This document shows, one piece after another, positions 1 to 5,632 of a DNA stretch of 64,000 nt; positions within the stretch are counted from its first letter, which is position 1; every line of letters starts with the position of its first letter. The notes beneath the pieces are model-generated. The model did not search any database. It saw only the letters and a list, made by a program, of their open reading frames with translations, and was not told the DNA's origin. The translations under genes were made by a program, and so were the position numbers. The stretch is from Spirosoma pollinicola (GTDB lineage: Bacteria > Bacteroidota > Bacteroidia > Cytophagales > Spirosomataceae). The DNA lies in assembly GCF_002831565.1 (NCBI RefSeq), contig NZ_CP025096.1:2953027-3017026 (forward strand), given 5' to 3'.

Positions 1-250
1 CAGCCGACAGCAAGTCCATTACGGTGGCTGCCATTGCACTACCCATGCCAAAATTTATAATGGTAATATTATTGGCCGTAGCCGTTTGCATGGCTCGGCC
101 CATACCAAAAATTTCTACATCGAACTTTTTAGCAAATAGATCGACATAGTTTATGAAGTTAGTCAGCAAAATATATTCGCCGAAATTTTCAATAGGGGTT
201 CCCGTGTAGCGCGGCAACCAGTTCTGAACGATTTCTTCTTTTGTTTTCAT
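1..250 (-). CDS. amn: AMP nucleosidase, N-terminal part (cut by window edge)
   Basis: This is the first 83 residues of a protein read leftwards from an ATG at 250 and still open at base 1. It begins MKTKEEIVQNWLPRYTG and continues with FGEYILLTNF and IINFGMGSAMAATVMDLLSA. I recognise these as the N-terminus of the short Bacteroidota form of AMP nucleosidase, which hydrolyses AMP to adenine and ribose 5-phosphate in purine salvage. The glycine-rich NFGMGS stretch fits the nucleoside phosphorylase-like fold. The rest of the gene, including the catalytic part, lies outside the window, so function is inferred from the N-terminus alone. The gene is divergent from the small nuclease-fold gene at 343, and a long inverted repeat lies between them. 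Confidence 0.75.
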   Translation of the reverse strand, partial: MKTKEEIVQNWLPRYTGTPIENFGEYILLTNFINYVDLFAKKFDVEIFGMGRAMQTATANNITIINFGMGSAMAATVMDLLSA

Positions 251-254
251 TTTT

Positions 255-322
255 AAAGAGTGAATGAGTGAAAGAGCGAATGGAAGATTAAAAAGATTCG
301 CTCTTTCACTCATTCGCTCTTT
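255..322. repeat. 27-bp inverted repeat in a divergent intergenic region
   Basis: Arms 255-281 and 296-322 are reverse complements with one mismatch in 27 and a 14-nt spacer. The arms are themselves made of GAGTGAAT/GAGCGAAT-like subrepeats. The element lies between two gene starts that face away from each other, so it is unlikely to be a terminator for either. It could be an operator, or one of the long palindromes seen elsewhere in this window. Confidence 0.8.
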
Positions 323-330
323 CGCTCTTT

Positions 331-338
331 TATCTTTG
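331..338 (+). promoter_or_regulatory. Candidate Bacteroidota -7 box (TATCTTTG)
   Basis: TATCTTTG matches the Bacteroidota -7 consensus TAnnTTTG exactly. It ends only 4 nt before the ATG at 343, so the transcript would be leaderless or nearly so. No clear TTG-type -33 element is visible at the expected distance, which limits confidence. Confidence 0.4.
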
Positions 339-342
339 AGGT

Positions 343-786
343 ATGGTTGCGCTGAACCTCCCGACTTTTGACTGTAAAATTAAACAAGTCGAAGGGAAAC
401 CCTACATTTTCGATTCATTACGCCGGAAGTACGTCCGGCTCTCGCCCGAAGAGTGGGTTCGGCAGCATATTGTCAATCTGCTGCTGACTCATTATGCCTA
501 TCCCAAATCTCTTATTCGCACCGAAGGAGGACTAATCCTGAACCAGACCCAAAAAAGGACAGATGTGGTGGTCTTCGACCGGCAGGGGCAGCCTTTTCTG
601 GTGGTTGAATGCAAGGCTCCCCATATTCCATTGACCCAGTCGGTATTCGATCAGATTGCCCGCTACAACCACGTACACAAGGCTCCCTACCTAGTCATTT
701 CCAACGGCCTGACACACTACTGCTGCGGCATTGATCACAACACGGCCGATGTGCAATTTCTGGACGATTTCCCGGCATTTATGTAG
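343..786 (+). CDS. HsdR N-terminal domain-like (PD-(D/E)XK fold) small protein
   Basis: A 147-residue protein resembling the type I restriction enzyme R-protein N-terminal domain (HSDR_N_2 family) as a free-standing unit. The nuclease-fold signature is visible: RTDVVVF with D74, then FLVVECKAP with E89 and K91, then Q104 in SVFDQIARYN. Members of this family are common single-domain proteins in Bacteroidota; their role is not established, and no methylase or specificity subunit lies nearby. The ATG at 343 is chosen because the fold begins soon after it. The gene ends at a strong hairpin cluster. Function beyond a probable nuclease fold is unknown. Confidence 0.8.
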   Translation: MVALNLPTFDCKIKQVEGKPYIFDSLRRKYVRLSPEEWVRQHIVNLLLTHYAYPKSLIRTEGGLILNQTQKRTDVVVFDRQGQPFLVVECKAPHIPLTQSVFDQIARYNHVHKAPYLVISNGLTHYCCGIDHNTADVQFLDDFPAFM

Positions 787-796
787 CGTGGTTTTA

Positions 797-887
797 TGTA
801 ACGTGGCAGGAATGCCGCGTAGCTGTAGGCTAACAAGTATAAGTACTATTTCAGCCTACAGCTACGCGGCATTCCTGCCACGCTACA
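797..887. repeat. 35-bp inverted repeat (long hairpin)
   Basis: Arms 797-831 and 853-887 are reverse complements with one mismatch in 35 and a 21-nt loop. The element starts 11 nt after the stop codon at 786. The arms contain GGCAGGAATGCCGCG, so each arm carries its own short partial palindrome. A conventional terminator hairpin follows immediately at 892-923. No U-tract follows this large hairpin itself. Confidence 0.85.
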
Positions 888-891
888 TGAA

Positions 892-923
892 AAACCCCCG
901 GCACCGTTGGGTGTCGGGGGTTT
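892..923. terminator. Bidirectional terminator hairpin
   Basis: A 14-bp GC-rich stem (arms 892-905 and 910-923, one mismatch) with AAA on one side and TTT on the other. It sits between the converging genes ending at 786 and 945, so it can serve both directions. Confidence 0.75.
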
Positions 924-944
924 ATATACATACGGCAGTGTAAA

Positions 945-1514
945 TTAGTTAGCCTTAACAAGCTCACCACTGGCGCGGATCGAGATTTCGTCGCTAACAA
1001 CAGCCGCAGGAACCGTACCTAACGTAAAGTCAGCACGTTTCACTTCGCCAGTTACTTTAAAACCAGCTAAGGTTTTCTTGTTTTGTGGGTTGGTAACAGG
1101 ACCGGTGATAACCGCATCAAGCGTTACTGGCTTGGTTACACCGTGCATCGTCAGGTCGCCCATCAGTTTGTATTTGTTGCCCGATACTTTGCTGATCGAC
1201 TTGCTCTTGAATTCCAGGGTTGGATATTTAGTTGCGTCGAAGAAATCGGGGCTTTTCAGGTGACCGTCGCGTTTTTCCTGGTTCGTGTTGACGCTGCTTA
1301 CATCGGCAGTCAAGTCGATTTTAGCATCCGTAAAGTCAGCCTTCTCCGATGTCATTTTAACATCGAAATTCTGGAATTTACCATCAACTTCAGACAACAT
1401 CATGTGTGTTACTGTGAAGCCTAAGTTAGAGTGCGCTTTGTCAAGCGTCCAGTTCTGAGCAAAAGCGCCTACCGAAGCGAACATCAGTGCAGCGATCATG
1501 GTTACTTTTTTCAT
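945..1514 (-). CDS. YceI family periplasmic lipid-binding protein
   Basis: A 189-residue protein with a clear signal peptide (residues 1-19, cleavage after FASVGAFA) followed by a complete YceI-type lipocalin-like beta-barrel. The family pattern is visible: WTLDKAHSNLGFTVTHMM near the start, GKFQNFDVKM, then DGHLKSPDFFDATKYPTLEF, and a C-terminal VSDEISIRASGEL. YceI proteins bind isoprenoid or other lipid molecules in the periplasm; the ligand here cannot be told from sequence. A MarR-type regulator gene lies just upstream on the same strand (start 2024, end 1569, 54 bp away), a frequent arrangement in Bacteroidota that suggests co-regulation or co-transcription. Confidence 0.92.
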   Translation of the reverse strand: MKKVTMIAALMFASVGAFAQNWTLDKAHSNLGFTVTHMMLSEVDGKFQNFDVKMTSEKADFTDAKIDLTADVSSVNTNQEKRDGHLKSPDFFDATKYPTLEFKSKSISKVSGNKYKLMGDLTMHGVTKPVTLDAVITGPVTNPQNKKTLAGFKVTGEVKRADFTLGTVPAAVVSDEISIRASGELVKAN

Positions 1515-1568
1515 TGGTTTGTAGATTAATAAATGGAAAATAGGTAAAAGTACTACAGGTAAAGTAAG

Positions 1569-2024
1569 TTAAGCCCGCAACTGATCGAGCAGTTGACTAA
1601 GGGTTGCGGCATCATCGGCAGTCAGTTTTTCCTGCAACAGCAAATCCCATTTGGCCTGCCGGGCATCTAACTGGGTCAGCAAATCAAGGCCCTTCTCCGT
1701 AATGATCACATCAACGGCCCGGCGGTCACTTGGGCATTCTGTACGTAAGACAAGTTTCTTGGCAACCAACTTGTCGACCAATCGGGACGCGTTCGACATT
1801 TTATCGAGCATGCGCTCCGTGATGTCCGATACTTTGATTGGGTCGGGAAACTGTCCACGAAGAATCCGCAACACATTATATTGCTGTAACGTGAGCTTAA
1901 ACGGCTTCAATAGTTGCGTCTGGCTGCCAGCCAGCCAGTTGCTGGTATATATTAAATTCACAATCACCCGATGATATGAGGATTTGAATGGCGTGCTCTG
2001 TTTGATGTCAGTTTCTATAGACAT
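1569..2024 (-). CDS. MarR family transcriptional regulator
   Basis: A 151-residue winged helix-turn-helix protein. The central part, LTLQQYNVLRILRGQFPDPIKVSDITERMLDKMSNASRLVDKL read in pieces, is the MarR recognition region. It is followed by the wing, TECPSDRRAVDVIITEKG, with the characteristic DRR. MarR proteins are dimeric repressors that often respond to phenolics or oxidants. The gene precedes yceI on the same strand, which makes yceI the most likely target besides its own promoter. A candidate promoter box and a 10-bp inverted repeat overlap the upstream region (2029-2068), in line with autoregulation (inference). Confidence 0.92.
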   Translation of the reverse strand: MSIETDIKQSTPFKSSYHRVIVNLIYTSNWLAGSQTQLLKPFKLTLQQYNVLRILRGQFPDPIKVSDITERMLDKMSNASRLVDKLVAKKLVLRTECPSDRRAVDVIITEKGLDLLTQLDARQAKWDLLLQEKLTADDAATLSQLLDQLRA

Positions 2025-2028
2025 GCCA

Positions 2029-2036
2029 CAAATATA
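2029..2036 (-). promoter_or_regulatory. Candidate Bacteroidota -7 box for the MarR gene
   Basis: Read on the minus strand the bases are TATATTTG, an exact TAnnTTTG match. It ends 4 nt before the ATG at 2024, so transcription would start at or near the start codon. No clear -33 element is seen. Confidence 0.4.
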
Positions 2037-2068
2037 ATGTATATGTATTTAATGTTCCTACATTATAT
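2032..2068. promoter_or_regulatory. 10-bp inverted repeat, candidate MarR operator
   Basis: ATATAATGTA at 2032-2041 and its exact reverse complement at 2059-2068 are separated by 17 nt. The left arm overlaps the putative -7 box. The position suits autorepression by the MarR protein, but MarR sites are usually more compact, so this is tentative. Confidence 0.35.
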
Positions 2069-2078
2069 GCAATTATTT

Positions 2079-4136
2079 TTAACGATACGGTACGATCTGG
2101 GGCGCGGATAAATCGAAATCGCGCAGTCTCAGGATTGGAATCCCTTCGAACGACTGGCGAAAAGGAATTGTATTTCCCGGAATATTCGGGTAATATGTGA
2201 GTCGGATTTGAAAACTATTGAATGTCAGGTTTTCATTCCGGAGTCTAAAGCCAATGCCATACCCCTGATACAAAGGGCTGCTCAGCAACGGGCGCTCGGG
2301 AAAAGTGGTCAGGCCAAGGTTGACGAACGTGACGAAAGCAACCCGAAACCCAACAAGATTCAAGCGCGAAAACAGAACATTTTCGTAGTTAATCAACCAG
2401 CGTTTCGTGCCTCGCAAAGCATCGCTGTTAATACCGATACCATCCGTCGTGATCCCCCCGCCACTGCTACCCAGGGTAATATATTCGTTCGAAAAGCGGC
2501 CAATACCGGTAGTGTACCGGGTATTGAAAAAGTGGCGCATGTTTCCCCACTTCGTTTTCATCAATGAACTAAAAAAATTGGATTCGAACGAAACAACGCC
2601 CTGCTCAATTCGACTATTCCGAATGTAGCCACCCATATTGACCAGTCCATACACATACCCGAGACCACGCACATACCTACCCTGCGAAAAATTCAGCCCT
2701 GTATACAGTCGTTGCCCCAATTCGGCGTTATCAAAACCAATAACGCCCGCCACCGTTTCGCCGATAGGAACGTCTTCTGTACGGCCAAACCCGTAAATCA
2801 ATACATCCCGAACGTATTTACGCCGGGAGAAACCCATGCTAAACAGGGTCGTTCGGCTATCCTGATAAACCTGGTTTGTATCGGCCGTTACATTGGGACG
2901 TGTTTTGTAGGTATAGCTTGTATTACGTAAGGCCACAATGAGTCGCGAACGCCCTTTTTCGTCAGAATCGCGTTGTCTATAGAATAATCGAAAGGAACGG
3001 CCAATCCAGATGTCGGAATAATTATAACTGAGTGGAACCAGCAATACGCTGTCGTTTCGGGTAACAAGCCGATTGTTGATCTGGGTATGATTCAGCTCAA
3101 TTGACCCGGCATATTTCATGTCGGGGGTTAAAAATGGGCGATATAACTTAACAGATGCCTGTTTCAAATCGCGCAGATACAGCAGGCTGGCTTCGGCAGT
3201 CAGGAAGGTTTTGCCGATAAACGGAACAGTATACCGCCCCTGGTATTCTACTTTCTGACGCGGATCGGTACCCGAATACGCCACCTGCGCAAACAGGTGA
3301 TGTCCCAACCCCCTAAAATTGAGCTGATCGAAGCCAAGACTAAAATTGGTTAAGCCGCCAAAACCACCATTGGGCAAGAGTGACCAGACATCCTGAGTAA
3401 TGACATAGACATCGACAAACTGCTTACTATTTGGCCTTGGCAAGACCAGAATACGGGCATCGTGGAAGATGGATGTAGTACGCAATAGTCGTTCATTGTC
3501 ACGAAGCACGTTCGGGTCGAGCACATCGCCTTGCCGGAACAGTAAATATGAATTACGGATAACATGCTCGCGGGTGTTGAAGTGAAGGCGGTTACCTGTG
3601 CGTTCAACCCAGTTGGCGGGTTTACGCAGGGTGTCATACACTGTTTGGCCAAATACGCCGAGTCGTTTGATATAAATATCACCAATAATTTTCCCTTCAA
3701 ATGCCTTAAACGGATTCACTTCAATCTGGTTGACCTCACCCGTTTTTGCCCGGCTGTTATACACATCCTGAAAAACAAGATCGTACAATTGGTGGGTTAG
3801 CCGGTGTTTATACATTCTGGTTTTCAGGCGGCTGTAAAAAACACTGTCACGCTGTTGGGCTAAACTGTCGGCTACGGAGCTGGCGCGAATAGTGGCTAGT
3901 GAATGAATCAGCGCCAAAGAATCTACGGCCATTTGCCGGATAGGCTGATGCCCCAGGGTGTCTATCTGTAATAGAGTAGGTGCTACGGGCGCAGGGGCCA
4001 GCTCTTTCGTGACGGGATTCTTTACGCGGGTATCCTGCTGAGCTACTGCGTTATATGAGTATCCGGATATGAGTGCCAGCCACACCCAGAAAGGATGCAA
4101 GCGAGACCAACGCACGACCAGATACAAATTTTCCAT
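2079..4136 (-). CDS. Omp85/BamA-TamA-like outer membrane protein
   Basis: A 685-residue protein with an N-terminal hydrophobic stretch (about residues 15-33, ending YNAVAQQ) that fits a signal peptide. A low-complexity segment of about 100 residues is followed by a POTRA-like stretch near residues 145-250: EGKIIGDIYIKRLGVFG, a segment with LLFRQGDVLD, and RLLRTTSIFHDARILV. The rest is rich in alternating aromatic/polar beta-strands and ends in IVPYR, as expected for a membrane barrel. This resembles surface-antigen/Omp85 superfamily proteins of Bacteroidota, but only one clear POTRA is visible. It is probably an outer membrane transporter or assembly factor; the substrate is unknown. It is separated from its neighbours by long repeats on the upstream side. 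Confidence 0.75.
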   Translation of the reverse strand: MENLYLVVRWSRLHPFWVWLALISGYSYNAVAQQDTRVKNPVTKELAPAPVAPTLLQIDTLGHQPIRQMAVDSLALIHSLATIRASSVADSLAQQRDSVFYSRLKTRMYKHRLTHQLYDLVFQDVYNSRAKTGEVNQIEVNPFKAFEGKIIGDIYIKRLGVFGQTVYDTLRKPANWVERTGNRLHFNTREHVIRNSYLLFRQGDVLDPNVLRDNERLLRTTSIFHDARILVLPRPNSKQFVDVYVITQDVWSLLPNGGFGGLTNFSLGFDQLNFRGLGHHLFAQVAYSGTDPRQKVEYQGRYTVPFIGKTFLTAEASLLYLRDLKQASVKLYRPFLTPDMKYAGSIELNHTQINNRLVTRNDSVLLVPLSYNYSDIWIGRSFRLFYRQRDSDEKGRSRLIVALRNTSYTYKTRPNVTADTNQVYQDSRTTLFSMGFSRRKYVRDVLIYGFGRTEDVPIGETVAGVIGFDNAELGQRLYTGLNFSQGRYVRGLGYVYGLVNMGGYIRNSRIEQGVVSFESNFFSSLMKTKWGNMRHFFNTRYTTGIGRFSNEYITLGSSGGGITTDGIGINSDALRGTKRWLINYENVLFSRLNLVGFRVAFVTFVNLGLTTFPERPLLSSPLYQGYGIGFRLRNENLTFNSFQIRLTYYPNIPGNTIPFRQSFEGIPILRLRDFDLSAPQIVPYR

Positions 4137-4192
4137 TGATACAAAAACGACAATTAGAACGCTGCCGATACAAATGGTTTAATAGGGGTGTC

Positions 4193-4319
4193 TACCCCAC
4201 CCCAACCCCTCCCGGCACCGGCCGCCCGGCTTGAAATAAGGGGAGGGGCTAAAAGAGACTAGCAATAGCCCCTCCCCTTATTTCAAGCCGGGCGGCCGGT
4301 GCCGGGAGGGGGTGGGGTA
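4193..4319. repeat. GC-rich long hairpin with a 45-bp perfect stem
   Basis: Bases 4206-4250 and 4267-4311 are exact reverse complements (45 bp, 16-nt loop). The pairing continues outward after a 5-nt insertion in the left arm, giving outer limits 4193 and 4319. On the minus strand the element begins 5 nt after the stop of the acetyltransferase gene at 4325. The stem is strongly G+C-biased at its base and has no U-tract. Confidence 0.9.
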
Positions 4320-4324
4320 ATTAC

Positions 4325-4843
4325 TTAGTATAACTGTTTCTGAAGCCAATAATCCCGCTGGCGTTCTGAACCGAATTGAAAATAGTGAAAGCCAAAGCGC
4401 TCAAAACCCATCTTCTTGTAAAACTCGATGGCCCGTTCGTTTCGCTCCCACACGCCAAGCCAGACGGCATCGTACCCCTGTGCCTTTGCCCAGTCAATAC
4501 AATGATTCAGTAGCGTTCGCCCCTGCCCCTGCCCTATTTGCGACGCTAACAGGTAAATGCGCTGGATTTCTATGGCATTACGTAATTTCATCCGTCTTGG
4601 TGGCGCGTGCTTCCGTAATTTTGCATAACCAACGGGTGTGCCATCCGGTGAGACCATCAAAAAAAATGTCGAACGGAAGTCTGCCAGTTCCGTATCCAGA
4701 ATGGGCTGTGTAATAGCCGACTCAATGTATTCGTCAACTAGGTCGGCAGGATTGTGGGGCGGCCCGAAGGCTTCGCGCATAGTTACGGCCGAGAGGTCTG
4801 TAAGGATTGCCGCGTCGGCAAGGGTAGCAAGTCGGATAGACAA
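4325..4843 (-). CDS. GNAT family N-acetyltransferase
   Basis: This looks like a GCN5-related acetyltransferase. It begins LSIRLATLADAAILTDLS, has YAKLRKHAPPRRMKLRNAIEIQRIYLL pieces in the centre, and then the acetyl-CoA loop GQGQGRTLLNHCIDWA, corresponding to motif A. This is followed by DAVWLGVWERNERAIEFYKKMGFERFG, the typical C-terminal motif B. I place the start at a TTG at 4843. The frame stays open to an ATG at 4903, but those extra residues are encoded by a low-complexity TATGATGTATA repeat that looks intergenic. The acceptor substrate is unknown. The gene is divergent from maf. Confidence 0.85.
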   Translation of the reverse strand: MSIRLATLADAAILTDLSAVTMREAFGPPHNPADLVDEYIESAITQPILDTELADFRSTFFLMVSPDGTPVGYAKLRKHAPPRRMKLRNAIEIQRIYLLASQIGQGQGRTLLNHCIDWAKAQGYDAVWLGVWERNERAIEFYKKMGFERFGFHYFQFGSERQRDYWLQKQLY

Positions 4844-4849
4844 AGGATG

Positions 4850-5006
4850 TATGATGTATAGTGTATGATGTATAATAATCAAATCGCCTGCTAAGGTGAT
4901 CATTTACGAATATAAGTGGAAATTTGCCCGTGTCATTCCCAATACCAACCGAATAACTTCTACAAGCACTCCCCACACATCTTTCATTATTCATTATTCA
5001 TTATTC
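4850..5006. repeat. Low-complexity repeats between divergent genes
   Basis: The intergenic stretch carries near-tandem copies of GTATGATGTATA (about 4849-4877) and three tandem copies of a CATTATT unit (about 4984-5006). Both would be translated if the longest possible starts of the flanking genes were used. This argues for the shorter starts given here. Confidence 0.55.
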
Positions 5007-5008
5007 CT

Positions 5009-5590
5009 GTGCTAGCATTACGTTACCCTTTGATACTCGCGTCGGGTTCGCCCCGTCGGAAGCAGCTCATGACCGATGCTGGCTTTTTGTTCACGATCGA
5101 AACGCGCCCAACCGATGAGCTATTTCCAGATACCATGCCTGCCGATGAGGTAGCCGAATACCTGGCCCGCCAGAAAGCTGAACAGTTTCTGAACGATGGC
5201 CAGCCATCCGAACGGATTGTTCTTTGTGCCGATACGGTGGTCATTCTGGATAACCAGATTCTGAACAAACCGCAGGACGAAGCCGATGCTCGCCGAATGC
5301 TCCAGGCCCTGTCGGGGCAAACGCACCGCGTTCGTACAGGCGTGGCAATTTTGTCGCCTACGGGTTTGCACTCATTTACGGATGAAACAGTCGTTCAGTT
5401 TGCAACCCTGACCAACGAGGAGATCACCTATTACATCCGGGAATGTAAACCGTTCGACAAAGCCGGTTCGTACGGTGCACAGGATTTTATTGGTCTGGTA
5501 GGTATTGAGCGGCTGGAAGGCTCGTTCTACACGGTTATGGGATTGCCCACACACCGCGTTTACCAGGCATTGAAAGCGTACGTGAGATAG
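5009..5590 (+). CDS. maf: Maf-like nucleoside triphosphate pyrophosphatase
   Basis: A 193-residue Maf family protein. The signature is complete: ILASGSPRRKQLM (residues 9-21), VLCADTVVIL with D75, NKPQDEADARRML (86-98), and PFDKAGSYGAQD (149-159). The family hydrolyses dTTP, UTP or modified nucleotides to monophosphate and pyrophosphate, which limits incorporation of non-canonical nucleotides. It is placed in the dTTP/UTP (YhdE-type) subgroup on general similarity only. The GTG at 5009 is chosen because the family motif starts within ten residues and the total length then matches the family. An in-frame ATG at 4916 would add 31 residues from repeat-like DNA. The amylase gene follows closely. 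Confidence 0.92.
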   Translation: MLALRYPLILASGSPRRKQLMTDAGFLFTIETRPTDELFPDTMPADEVAEYLARQKAEQFLNDGQPSERIVLCADTVVILDNQILNKPQDEADARRMLQALSGQTHRVRTGVAILSPTGLHSFTDETVVQFATLTNEEITYYIRECKPFDKAGSYGAQDFIGLVGIERLEGSFYTVMGLPTHRVYQALKAYVR

Positions 5591-5632
5591 GAATAAACCC
5601 GTATGTTTGTGGCCTTTTCCATCAACAAGGCT

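Noticed and set aside
343..786. The HsdR-N protein considered as part of a restriction-modification system
   Set aside because: It is a single domain of 147 residues with no helicase, methylase or specificity gene in the window.
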